A DNA stretch of 64,000 bases. Origin: CAVXYG01 sp963706835 (lineage in GTDB: Bacteria > Actinomycetota > Actinomycetes > S36-B12 > GCA-2699445). Shown here piece by piece: positions 1 through 7,770 of the stretch. Made by a program: the position numbers and the translations under genes. The stretch lies in the NCBI GenBank assembly GCA_963706835.1, contig CAVPOB010000016.1, forward strand, positions 124,001 to 188,000, written 5' to 3'. The notes beneath the pieces are model-generated. The model had not been told where the DNA came from, made no database searches, and saw only the letters and a program-made list of their open reading frames with translations. Each line of letters opens with the position of its first letter. Position 1 is the first letter of the stretch.

Positions 1-109
1 TCTCCACGAGCAGCCCCGACTTGCGGTAGCTGCCCATGGTCAGTTCATCGGCGAGGTCAGCAAGTCGGAGGGCGAGGTCGAGATCGGCCTGCAAATGTGC
101 GGCGTCCAT
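1..109 (-). CDS. hisN: Histidinol-phosphatase / inositol monophosphatase family protein, N-terminal fragment
   Basis: Only the first 36 codons are in the window; the gene runs off the left edge. It starts with ATG at 109. The visible residues (LADLADELTMGSYR, then GLLVE) match the N terminus of actinobacterial HisN-type inositol monophosphatase-fold enzymes, which remove phosphate from histidinol phosphate. A TAGCGT hexamer seven bases upstream (117-122, minus strand) suggests a leaderless start. rsgA and aroA lie nearby on the same strand, an order seen in Streptomyces. The catalytic metal-binding motifs are outside the window, so the substrate cannot be judged. Confidence 0.6.
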   Translation of the reverse strand, partial: MDAAHLQADLDLALRLADLADELTMGSYRKSGLLVE

Positions 110-197
110 GTCGGCAACGCTAGCGGCAGGGCGAAGCCGCGGGGACCAGAGGGCGGCGGTGCTTGAACGGCCCTCAGATGCGCGACAGTCTGACACC

Positions 198-698
198 ATG
201 ACCCATTCATCCGGTGGCGCCGCAGCGATCCTCGCCCAGGGGATCTACGAGGGCGGGCTGCCGCTCAAGGAGATCTTCGGCCTGCCGGTGCACCCGTTGG
301 TCGTTCACGCCGTCGTCGTGCTCATCCCGCTGGCGTCGCTGGGGCTGGTGCTCATGGCAACCAGCATCAAGCGCTCGAAGCGGTATGGCGCTGCGGTGAC
401 TGCGATTGCTGCAGTGGCAGCAGCCTCTGCCTTCGTCGCCATGGCCAGTGGACGCGATCTTGCCGAGCGCTTCGGATACGGGCAGCAGCAGCACTTCGAG
501 ATCGGGGGCTGGATGCCGTGGGTCGGCCTTGCCCTGTTCGGCAACTGCCTGCTGCTGTGGCTCGTGGACAAGAAGCCGGCCAGCCGCAGTTTCCCCGGCA
601 CGATGCTGGCCATCGCGGGCTTCCTGATCGCCGCCGCCGCGACTGGGCTCACCGTCTACACCGGGCATCTCGGCGCGGACCTGGTCTGGGGGAACTGA
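198..698 (+). CDS. DUF2231 family membrane protein
   Basis: A 166-residue integral membrane protein. The start of the domain reads FGLPVHPLVVHAVVVLIPLA, the HP-hydrophobic signature typical of DUF2231. Roughly four hydrophobic segments follow (about residues 31-50, 62-84, 104-120 and 135-155), with a short charged GRDLAERFGYG loop in the middle. The molecular function of the family is not established. The ATG at 198 is preferred over the in-frame start at 36 because the upstream part is Arg/Ser-rich, unlike the family, and overlaps the divergent hisN. It ends just before repeat-rich non-coding DNA. Confidence 0.8.
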   Translation: MTHSSGGAAAILAQGIYEGGLPLKEIFGLPVHPLVVHAVVVLIPLASLGLVLMATSIKRSKRYGAAVTAIAAVAAASAFVAMASGRDLAERFGYGQQQHFEIGGWMPWVGLALFGNCLLLWLVDKKPASRSFPGTMLAIAGFLIAAAATGLTVYTGHLGADLVWGN

Positions 699-787
699 GG
701 TCGCCGCTACCATCCCGGCCGCAGCAGGTCCGGCGCTTGCCTGACCGGGGTGATGGCGGGCTGCCGAGTCGACCGGCGGTGGGTGCG

Positions 788-861
788 GTTGGCGGGGGCG
801 GTTGACGGTTGACGGTTGGCGGCGGGCGGTTGGCGGGCGGCGGTTGGCGGGCGGTTGGCGC
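788..861. repeat. GTTGGCGG-type short direct repeats
   Basis: The heptamer-octamer GTTGGCGG and its variant GTTGACGG recur about six times in 75 bases, in the left part of the 699-1360 gene gap and just left of palindromic element A. A similar run sits at 50269-50343, left of element D. I see no reading frame or promoter here. It could be slipped-strand expansion or protein-binding iterons; the sequence alone does not decide. Confidence 0.6.
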
Positions 862-947
862 TGGCCGCATCTGGCGTTGAACCATTGGCCACTGTGGCCG
901 GCGTATTCGATGGTCGGTGGTCCCTCTGAGCGACCATGGCGGGGGAG

Positions 948-1176
948 TCTGCACCCGATTACGGGGTTTGCACCCGGCGTGGTGGCTGTGAGGGCGTTCC
1001 GGCGGGCGAGTCTGCACCCGATTGGGGTGTTTGCACCCGGCGCGGGGCCTGGAGGGCCAGAATCCGGCTGTCCAGCCCCCGTCCCGGGTGCAGACCCCCA
1101 TCCTGGGTGCAAACTTCCCTCAAAATGCGGCCGTCCAGCCACCGTTTCAGGTGCAGACCCCCGTTCCGGGTGCAGG
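948..1176. repeat. Eight-core palindromic intergenic element A
   Basis: Forward TGCACCC cores start at 950, 969, 1013 and 1032. Inverted cores (GGGTGCA) start at 1086, 1105, 1149 (AGGTGCA) and 1168. Offsets are 0, 19, 63, 82, 136, 155, 199 and 218, identical to element D. It fills the convergent gap between the DUF2231 gene and rsgA. The two halves are long imperfect inverted repeats that could form a hairpin in RNA or a cruciform in DNA. Nothing in it looks coding: frames on both strands stay open only because of GC content, and the 19-base spacing breaks frame. The family is unknown to me. Confidence 0.85.
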
Positions 1177-1360
1177 CTTGGCCCGACGCTCGGCCGTCCA
1201 GACCCCCGCCGGATGCCGACGTCATACAGAGCGCTGGCCCTGGCCCGGGATCCGGCGGGTGAGCCTCCCTGCGCCCGATCCTGACCGCACCAGAGCCTGC
1301 CGAGTCAGGCGCGCCTTGGCGCCGTCGTCACAGGCACGGCCACGAACCGTCGAGAACCGG

Positions 1361-2398
1361 CTACTCCGGCTCACCGGCGGAGCTCAGCGCTCCCAGCACT
1401 CGGCGCAGCGAGGCAAGCCGCTCCACCGCCCCGGGTCCCGCCGCTCCCGATGCCGCGTACGCGTCCAGTGCGCAGTGCTCGTCCAGGTGGGCGCAGGCGC
1501 GCGGGCAGTCAGCGGTGCCAGGCTCCAGATCATGGAAGGCGCGCATGATGCGTGCGACGTCCACGTGCGCCAGCCCAAACGATCGGACTCCGGGCGTGTC
1601 GATGATCCATCCGCCTCCGGGCAGGGCGATGGCCTGTACTGAGGTGGAGGTGTGGCGGCCCCGCCCGGTGACCGCGTTGACGCTTCCGGTGGCCCGGTCG
1701 GCCGCGGGGACCAGTGCATTGACCAGCGTGGACTTGCCGACGCCGGATTGCCCGATCAGCACGGTGGACCGACCTTCCAGCAGAACGTGCAGCGGCTCCA
1801 GGTCTGCGCCGCGCTGCACCGGGACGACGGGGATGTCCAGCGCGGAGTAGGTGCTGCGGACCGCATCGGCCGCCGCGAGGTCGGTCTTGGTCACCACGAT
1901 GAACGGCCGCAGCCCGCCGTCATAGCCGGCGATGATGGCGCGATCGACAAACCCGATGCGAGGCTGCGGGTCTGCCGCAGCCACGACGACCGCCAGCTGC
2001 TCGGCGTTCGCGACGATGACCCGTTCGACAGGATCGGTGTCGTCGGCAGTCCGGCGCAGCGTGGTGGCCCGATCCGCCAGCGCCACGATCCGGGCCAACG
2101 TGTCGATCCGACCGCTGGTGTCGCCGACCACCCCCACCCGGTCTCCCACCACAAGCGCCCGCCGGCCCAGTTCCCGAGCCCGCATCGCGATCACTTCCGG
2201 ATCCGGCCCGACGCCGTCCCCCGCCAGCCGCACGCGGAAACGGCCGCGGTCGACCAGCATCACGGTTCCCCAGACGGCCTCCTCATGGCGGGGCCGTCGC
2301 TTGGACCGGGGCCGCGATCCGCGCGGGTTGGGCCGCGAGCGCACATCCGACTCGTCGAAATGGTCGTAGGCCCCGTGTGCCGATCCCTTGCGGCCCAT
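1361..2398 (-). CDS. rsgA: Ribosome small subunit-dependent GTPase A
   Basis: A circularly permuted GTPase that assists late maturation of the 30S subunit. The permuted motif order is visible: TKTDL (G4) precedes GQSGVGKST (G1, P-loop), followed by DTPGVRSFG (G3). An OB-like N-terminal segment (VWGTVMLVDRGRFRVRL) comes first and a C-terminal zinc-binding region last (DCPRACAHLDEHC). The product is 345 aa, normal for the family. The ATG at 2398 overlaps the aroA stop as TGATG, so aroA-rsgA are translationally coupled. The longer frame opening at 2431 would extend into aroA and is rejected. Confidence 0.93.
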   Translation of the reverse strand: MGRKGSAHGAYDHFDESDVRSRPNPRGSRPRSKRRPRHEEAVWGTVMLVDRGRFRVRLAGDGVGPDPEVIAMRARELGRRALVVGDRVGVVGDTSGRIDTLARIVALADRATTLRRTADDTDPVERVIVANAEQLAVVVAAADPQPRIGFVDRAIIAGYDGGLRPFIVVTKTDLAAADAVRSTYSALDIPVVPVQRGADLEPLHVLLEGRSTVLIGQSGVGKSTLVNALVPAADRATGSVNAVTGRGRHTSTSVQAIALPGGGWIIDTPGVRSFGLAHVDVARIMRAFHDLEPGTADCPRACAHLDEHCALDAYAASGAAGPGAVERLASLRRVLGALSSAGEPE

Positions 2399-3681
2399 CA
2401 GGCGGTTGATCCTTCGAGCATTGCGGTCCACATGGCGACGAAGTCCGGCAGTGTCTTGCTGGTCGTGGCCACGTTCTCCACGGCGACACCAGGCACAGCC
2501 AGTCCCAGGACTGCCGCAGCAGTGGCCATCCGGTGGTCCTCGTAGGTGGCGAAGACCCCGCCGTGGAGCGGCGCCGGGTCGATCACCAGGCCGTCGGACC
2601 GTTCGACGACGTGGCCGCCCAGCCCGTTGATCTCGCGCGCGAGGGCGGCCAGGCGATCGGTTTCGTGACCGCGCAGGTGGGCGATGCCACGCAACACCGA
2701 TCGACTGTCCGCCAGCGCCGCGATGGCGGCCAGGACAGGGGTCAGCTCACCGACATCGGCGAGGTCCGCATCGAGTCCACTCAGCCGATTCGGGCCGGAC
2801 ACCGTCAGGCCATCTGGCGTCGGTGTGCTGGTACCGCCCATCGCGGCCAGCAGTTCTGGGAGTCGTCCCCCGGGCTGGGTCGTGCTCGCCGGCCAATCGC
2901 GCACGGTCACCCGGCCACCGGTCACCATGGCGGCGGCCAGGAACGGCAGGGCGTTGGAGAGGTCCGGCTCCACGCGGCGGTCGAGCGCCGCGATCGGCCC
3001 CGGCTCCACCAGCCAGTGCATGACGCCCCCGGCGCCGCCTCGAACGGTGACGCCGACCCCGTGCTCGCGCAGCATCGCCGCAGTCATCTCCAGATGCGGC
3101 AGGGAGGGGACCGGTCCGGTGCTGCGCAGGTCGAGGCCGCGCTCGAAGCGCGCCGCGGAGAGCAACAGCCCGGACACGAACTGGCTTGACGCGGCGGCAT
3201 CGACGGTGGCCGCTCCGCCTGCGAGCGCACCGTGGCCCTCGATCGTCAGTGGGAGTCGATCATCCGGCGCGGTTATGGTTGCCCCGAGGTCGCGCAGGGT
3301 GTGGATCAGCGGACCCATGGGCCGTTGCCTGGCTCTGGGATCGCCGTCCAGTTCGATATGTCCCTCGGCCAGACAGGCTGCCGGCGGCAGGAAGCGCATG
3401 ATGGTGCCCGCGAGGCCGCAGTCGATGAGTGCCGGACCCCTCAGCGGCTCGGGAGTGACGCGCCATCGGTCCGGACCGACCTCGATGCGGGTGCCCAGTG
3501 CGCGCAGCGCTTCGATCATGAGGGTGGTATCGCGTGCGAGCAGCCCGCCGATGATCACGCTGGGCCCATCGGCCAGGGCGGCCAGCACCAGCGCGCGGTT
3601 GGTGATCGACTTGCTGCCGGGGACGGCGACGGTTGCCCGGATCGGGCCGCTCGCCATCGGTGCGTCCCAGTTCGCAGTCAC
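2398..3681 (-). CDS. aroA: 3-phosphoshikimate 1-carboxyvinyltransferase (EPSP synthase)
   Basis: Catalyses shikimate-3-phosphate + PEP to EPSP in aromatic amino acid synthesis. The 427-aa protein has the N-terminal substrate-binding GSKSITNRALVLAALADG motif, the LAGTIMRFLPP segment, and the C-terminal EDHRMA hallmark. Its length matches the family. The GTG at 3681 is chosen because a TAGCCT hexamer (3688-3693, minus strand) ends exactly six bases before it, implying a leaderless mRNA. It is first in an operon with rsgA (TGATG overlap). Confidence 0.95.
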   Translation of the reverse strand: MTANWDAPMASGPIRATVAVPGSKSITNRALVLAALADGPSVIIGGLLARDTTLMIEALRALGTRIEVGPDRWRVTPEPLRGPALIDCGLAGTIMRFLPPAACLAEGHIELDGDPRARQRPMGPLIHTLRDLGATITAPDDRLPLTIEGHGALAGGAATVDAAASSQFVSGLLLSAARFERGLDLRSTGPVPSLPHLEMTAAMLREHGVGVTVRGGAGGVMHWLVEPGPIAALDRRVEPDLSNALPFLAAAMVTGGRVTVRDWPASTTQPGGRLPELLAAMGGTSTPTPDGLTVSGPNRLSGLDADLADVGELTPVLAAIAALADSRSVLRGIAHLRGHETDRLAALAREINGLGGHVVERSDGLVIDPAPLHGGVFATYEDHRMATAAAVLGLAVPGVAVENVATTSKTLPDFVAMWTAMLEGSTA

Positions 3682-3898
3682 AACGGCAGGCTACGTGGTG
3701 GCGCCCGCCGAGCGCTGTCCGGCCGGATCAACGACGCGTGGCGGATGCCTCGAGGCCTCGCCGCTCGCGCTCCAGGAAGTCGCGCGGTCTGCGGGATCTC
3801 GCATCTGCTCCGGTCCACCGCCGGGGTCGGACCCGACCGGGGGCCGGACACGGAGCGCCGCTCGCCACGCCCCGGCAAGCCTGCGGCAGGATGGGCGC

Positions 3899-4165
3899 AT
3901 GATGGAGGCCCGGGGAACGCCTGAGGAAGAACGCGCCAAACTCATCAAGGACCTGCGCACCGCGTCGCTCTCCGGGGGAGGCTTGGGCCTGGCGCTGTTG
4001 GGCCTGTCCATCCCCGTCCTGTCCTTCATCGGGCTGTTGGCCAGTTACGCGGGCTGGCGCTCGGCGCGCGCGGAGTACCGGACCGGCCAGATCTTCGGCA
4101 TCGTCGGCATGCTCGTGGCCCTGCTGGGCATGGGCCTGCTGGTCGTGGAACTGCTGGCCGGTTAG
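3899..4165 (+). CDS. Small two-helix membrane protein (DUF4190-like)
   Basis: An 88-residue protein with a charged N terminus (EEERAKLIKDLR) and two hydrophobic helices: a glycine-rich one at about residues 27-50, and a second at about 63-86 preceded by AEYRTGQIFGIVG. Small DUF4190-type proteins have this layout, but the match is only by pattern. CAGGAT ends six bases before the ATG at 3899, supporting that start over a second ATG at 3902. The stop overlaps the 3' end of the convergent MFS gene by four bases. Function unknown. Confidence 0.65.
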   Translation: MMEARGTPEEERAKLIKDLRTASLSGGGLGLALLGLSIPVLSFIGLLASYAGWRSARAEYRTGQIFGIVGMLVALLGMGLLVVELLAG

Positions 4166-5340
4166 CGCTCACCGAGGCGTGGGCGCACGGCGAGGGTGAG
4201 AGCGGCTGCCGCCACTGCTGCCGCGGCGGTGATCGACCAGGCGGCACTCCAGCCCCAGGCTCCGATGATGAGGCCGAGCAGGAGCGGCCCGAGGAGCAAT
4301 CCGGCCGAGACCCCGGTCTGGGTCACGCCGCTGGCTGCGGCCGTGGCGGTGGGGAACAGGCGGGCCACGGCCAGGTGCAGCAGCCCCGGCCACCCCCAAC
4401 CGAACGCGTTGGCGATCAGCAGGCCCAGGGCGTACGGCAGCGCGGATTCCGCGGGAAACGCCACTGCCATGGCTGCCCAGCCGACCGCGCCGGCGCAGAT
4501 GAGTCCCGCAACCCCGACCAATGCGCGCAACTGCATCCGATCGGCCAGCAGCCCGGACCCCAGCCGCACCGTGAGCCCGGCGAGCCCGCCGGCGGCAACC
4601 AGCAGCCCCGCGGTGCCTTCGGCGATCCCGATCGCAACCGCGCCCGATGCCCCGAAGGCGCCGATCGATGTCGCAGCGACGACGGCAAGGCTCAGCGCGG
4701 CGGCCAGCCCCCACAGCGGAAGGGCGCGTTCGGGCGGTACCCGGCCCTCGGGGCGCCGCTGACCGACCGCGCGATCGGGCGGGGGCAGCACTGTTGCGGC
4801 AGCGGCGATCACGGCAGCAGCCGCGTAGCCGTACCGCCAACCGACGGTCAGGGCCACCGTCGGCACGGCGAGCCCGGCCAGTAGCGTCGCCAGCGGTATG
4901 CCGGACTGCTTCACCGCGAAGGCGAACCCGAAGCGGCTCGCTGCGACATGCTGGGCAACTGTCGCGTTGCCGGCCGGCTGCCCGATGGCGTTGGCCAGGC
5001 CCGCCACGACCAGGGCGAACCCGAGCCATAGCGCGCTCGGCGCCAGCGCCGCCCCCGTCAGCGCTGCGGCCGCGACCACCGCCGCCCAGCGCAGCGAGCG
5101 GCGCACACCGAACACGCCCACGCGGCCTCCCAGTGGCGCGCTGCCGAGCATGGCGGAGGCGGCGTAGCAGCCCGCCAGGACGCCGACGCCCATCGGCCCG
5201 AAACCGAGGTCGCGGCCGATCTGCACGGCCATGCCGCCGGTGAGGAACAGGGGCAGGACGCCGGCGAGATTGATGCCCACTGCCGCGAGGGTGGCCCGGA
5301 CCGGACGGGCCGTCGCGGCTCGCCGGTCCGGTTCAGCCAC
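4162..5340 (-). CDS. MFS transporter
   Basis: A 392-residue, strongly hydrophobic protein with about twelve predicted helices. It shows the MFS loop pattern after helix 2 (GGRVGVFGVRRSLRW) and a gate-like segment KQSGIPLATLLAGL in helix 5. The GTG at 5340 overlaps the end of mtnN by eight bases (GTGGCTGA), so the two are co-transcribed; the frame upstream of this GTG lies inside mtnN. Coupling to a nucleosidase hints at a nucleoside, base or sulfur-metabolite substrate, but that is inference. It ends against the convergent small membrane protein gene. Confidence 0.85.
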   Translation of the reverse strand: MAEPDRRAATARPVRATLAAVGINLAGVLPLFLTGGMAVQIGRDLGFGPMGVGVLAGCYAASAMLGSAPLGGRVGVFGVRRSLRWAAVVAAAALTGAALAPSALWLGFALVVAGLANAIGQPAGNATVAQHVAASRFGFAFAVKQSGIPLATLLAGLAVPTVALTVGWRYGYAAAAVIAAAATVLPPPDRAVGQRRPEGRVPPERALPLWGLAAALSLAVVAATSIGAFGASGAVAIGIAEGTAGLLVAAGGLAGLTVRLGSGLLADRMQLRALVGVAGLICAGAVGWAAMAVAFPAESALPYALGLLIANAFGWGWPGLLHLAVARLFPTATAAASGVTQTGVSAGLLLGPLLLGLIIGAWGWSAAWSITAAAAVAAAALTLAVRPRLGER

Positions 5341-6106
5341 GGCCGCGCAGGTAGCGGCGCAGGATCCCCAGCGTGTAGGCGCTGGCGATCTGCTGCAGGA
5401 ACGCGGGGAAATCGACCGCGGCGCTGGCATCGGCCCGGTCGGAGATCACGCGCACCACGCCGCAGGGCACATCGTGCTCGAGGCAGACGTGCGCCACGGC
5501 CGCGCCCTCCATCTCGACGCACAGCGTGCCCGGGAGCCGCTGTACGAGGTCGGCGGCCGCGGTTGCGTCACTGATGAACTGGTCCCCACTGGCGATCTGG
5601 CCCAGATGCACGACGGGCTGGCGGATACCGAACTGCTCGCGGGCGGCCGGGACGCCCGCGGAGAGGTCTTCGGCCAGGAACGCCGATGCTGCAGCGGCGA
5701 GGTCGTCGCGCAGTTGATCGTCGCTGCTCAGGCTGCTGCGGCCCAGCAGCGGGATCTGGTACCTGGGGAAGATCGGCGAGGCGTCGAGATCGTGCTGCAC
5801 CAGGGAATCGGCCACGACGACGTCACCGATGGCCACCTTCGGCACGAGGCCACCGGCGACGCCGGTGAAGATGACGGCGCTGGGGGAGTACGCCGCCAGC
5901 ACGTGGGTCGCGGTGATCGCGGCGGCCACCTTGCCCCACTGCGTCCAGGCGAGGACGACCGGGACGCCGAAGAGGGTGCCAGCGAGCAACTCCCGGGATG
6001 CCCGGCCGGGTGCGGCAGGCAGGCTGGCGCCCTCGTCAACGACAAGGTGGGAACGCAGGCCGGCGATTTCCTCCGGCATTGCCGCCAGGATCGCGATACG
6101 GCCCAT
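5333..6106 (-). CDS. mtnN: 5'-methylthioadenosine/S-adenosylhomocysteine nucleosidase
   Basis: Predicted to hydrolyse the N-glycosidic bond of MTA and SAH, releasing adenine for methionine and SAM recycling. The 257-aa protein has the family start (GRIAILAAMPEEI), the FTGVAGGL nucleoside-binding loop, the VEMEGAAVA segment that contributes the purine/ribose-binding glutamate, and VRVISDRAD with the catalytic aspartate region. It is slightly longer than the E. coli enzyme. It lies in a minus-strand run, six bases after the DUF2516 gene and overlapping the MFS gene. A related futalosine or general nucleoside phosphorylase-fold role cannot be excluded. Confidence 0.9.
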   Translation of the reverse strand: MGRIAILAAMPEEIAGLRSHLVVDEGASLPAAPGRASRELLAGTLFGVPVVLAWTQWGKVAAAITATHVLAAYSPSAVIFTGVAGGLVPKVAIGDVVVADSLVQHDLDASPIFPRYQIPLLGRSSLSSDDQLRDDLAAAASAFLAEDLSAGVPAAREQFGIRQPVVHLGQIASGDQFISDATAAADLVQRLPGTLCVEMEGAAVAHVCLEHDVPCGVVRVISDRADASAAVDFPAFLQQIASAYTLGILRRYLRGRG

Positions 6107-6112
6107 CGACGG

Positions 6113-6424
6113 TCAGAGATCGGCCAGGCGCTGCTGCACCAGTTTGGGCCGCATGTCGTACACGTAGGTCACCAGCACCAGCACGGTGGCCAGCCACGTC
6201 AGCGATCGGGAGGAGAAGGGGTCGGCGAAGCGGAAGTGCGCCACGGTGAAGTTCAGCACGATGGCCCCGCCAATCACGAACAGCCACGGCGTGCGACTCA
6301 TCCGGCGTGCTTCCTTGTACTGCTCGGGGGTGAACTTCCACGAGTCGTAGAACGCCCAGAACAACGCGATGAGCACCCCGTAGGCGAGGACGAATTCCAC
6401 CGCCCGGATGAGGAACGAATCCAT
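6113..6424 (-). CDS. DUF2516-like small membrane protein
   Basis: A 103-residue protein with three hydrophobic stretches (about residues 7-25, 46-60 and 72-90) and a C terminus reading VTYVYDMRPKL. That resembles the YLxDVRPAL end of actinobacterial DUF2516 proteins. A TAGGCT hexamer (6431-6436, minus strand) ends six bases before the ATG, suggesting a leaderless transcript that continues into mtnN six bases later. Function unknown. The DUF2516 assignment rests on length, topology and the terminal motif. Confidence 0.65.
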   Translation of the reverse strand: MDSFLIRAVEFVLAYGVLIALFWAFYDSWKFTPEQYKEARRMSRTPWLFVIGGAIVLNFTVAHFRFADPFSSRSLTWLATVLVLVTYVYDMRPKLVQQRLADL

Positions 6425-6638
6425 GGGGCCAGCCTACGGTGCGACGCGGCCGATGCGGGGGAAGCGCTAGGTGGCGGATGCGACTGCGGGTGGCTCGTGC
6501 GGGGGATCGGACCGCTCCTCGGACTCGGAGGCGTCTTCGGTCAGCAGGCCCGCGGCCAGCATGGTCAGCGAGAGCGGAATCGCCATAGCGTTCAGCATCT
6601 CGTCAATTTGGGCCGGTGCGCATCCCTGGCTGCACGAA

Positions 6639-6668
6639 GAAGGGGCCCCGCCGAAGCGGGACCCCTTC
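6639..6668 (-). terminator. Hairpin terminator after arcB
   Basis: Arms GAAGGGG/CCCCTTC and CCCGC/GCGGG, separated by one mismatch, enclose a CGAA loop just past the arcB stop. The strong GC stem is followed on the minus strand by a weak T-rich TTCTTCG. This fits an intrinsic terminator for the arginine deiminase operon. The remaining bases of the 6425-6684 gap show no convincing gene. Confidence 0.7.
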
Positions 6669-6684
6669 ACAGTGGTTGGCGTGA

Positions 6685-7686
6685 TCAGTCGCCGATCGTG
6701 GCAACCATGATCGCCTTGATCGTGTGCAGCCGGTTCTCGGCCTGCGAGAAGGCGATGTTGCGGTCGGACTCGAACACGTCGTTGGTCACCTCGAGGCCGT
6801 TGTCCATGCCGGTCTTCTCGGCGATGTCCTGGCCCACCTTGGTGTTGGTGTCGTGGAACGCCGGGAGGCAGTGCATGAAGAACGCGTCCTCGCCGGTCTT
6901 GTCCAGCGCGGCCTTGTTGACCTGGTAGGGCTTGAGCAGCTTGATCCGCTCGTCCCAGACCTCCTTGGGCTCGCCCATCGACACCCACACGTCGGTGTGG
7001 AGGAACTGGGCGCCGGGCAGCGCCTCCTCCGGATCCTCGGTGAGGGTGACCTTGCCGCCGCTCTGGGCCGCGCGGTCGTGGGCGGCGTCCTGAACCTCCT
7101 GCGAGGGCCACAGGTCGCGCGGGCCGCAGATCCGGACGTCGGAACCCATGATGGCGCCCATGACCAGCAGGGAGTTGCCCATATTGGAGCGGGCATCGCC
7201 CATGTAGGCGTAGGTGATCTGGTTCGCCGGCTTGTGCGACGTCTCGATCATCGTGAGGAAGTCGGCCAGCATCTGCGTGGGGTGCCACTCGTCGGTCAAG
7301 CCGTTCCACACCGGGACGCCGGAGTACTCGGCGAGCGCCTCCACGTTCTCGTGGGCGGATCCGCGGTACTCGATGCCGTCGTAGAAGCCGGACAGCACCC
7401 GAGCGGTGTCGGCGATGGACTCCTTGTGGCCCATCTGCGAGCCGCTCGGATCGAGGTAGGTCACGCCAGCGCCCTGGTCGTAGGCGCCGACCTCGAACGC
7501 ACACCGGGTGCGCGTGGAGGTCTTCTCGAAGATGAGCGCAACGTTCTTGCCCTGCATGCGGGGACGCTCGGTCCCGGTGTACTTGGCCCGCTTGAGGTCG
7601 CGGGACAGGTCGAGCAGGAAGTTCATTTCCTTGGTGCTGAAGTCGAGTTCCTTCAGGAAGTCGCGATTACGAAGGTTGACGGGCAT
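6685..7686 (-). CDS. arcB: Ornithine carbamoyltransferase, arginine deiminase pathway
   Basis: Interconverts citrulline + phosphate with ornithine + carbamoyl phosphate. The 333-aa protein has the carbamoyl-phosphate signature STRTR (in FEKTSTRTRCAFEVGA), the HPTQML motif and the FFMHCLPAFHD ornithine-site cysteine loop. Length and position downstream of arcA indicate the catabolic type, as opposed to anabolic argF. A good ribosome site (AGGAGAACACGG) precedes the ATG. No carbamate kinase (arcC) is found next to it; a terminator hairpin follows instead, so ATP-yielding cleavage of carbamoyl phosphate would need an arcC elsewhere. Confidence 0.93.
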   Translation of the reverse strand: MPVNLRNRDFLKELDFSTKEMNFLLDLSRDLKRAKYTGTERPRMQGKNVALIFEKTSTRTRCAFEVGAYDQGAGVTYLDPSGSQMGHKESIADTARVLSGFYDGIEYRGSAHENVEALAEYSGVPVWNGLTDEWHPTQMLADFLTMIETSHKPANQITYAYMGDARSNMGNSLLVMGAIMGSDVRICGPRDLWPSQEVQDAAHDRAAQSGGKVTLTEDPEEALPGAQFLHTDVWVSMGEPKEVWDERIKLLKPYQVNKAALDKTGEDAFFMHCLPAFHDTNTKVGQDIAEKTGMDNGLEVTNDVFESDRNIAFSQAENRLHTIKAIMVATIGD

Positions 7687-7730
7687 CCGTGTTCTCCTGT
7701 GGTTGGTGGTGGGAGGGGGTTGATCGAGAC

Positions 7731-7763
7731 GGTGGCCGAGCCGAGGGATCCGGCTCGGCCACC
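7731..7763 (-). promoter_or_regulatory. Intercistronic hairpin between arcA and arcB
   Basis: A perfect 12-bp stem (GGTGGCCGAGCC with its complement) and a nine-base loop lie between the arcA stop and the arcB ribosome site. There is no T-tract after it on the minus strand. I read it as a partial terminator or an RNA-processing/stability hairpin that sets arcA:arcB expression. The stem is plain in the sequence; its role is inferred. Confidence 0.6.
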
Positions 7764-7770
7764 GGGTCCG

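Noticed and set aside
6467..6598. A possible 43-residue hydrophobic-acidic protein on the minus strand
   Set aside because: It lies beyond the arcB terminator, has no ribosome site or -10 box, and matches nothing I know.
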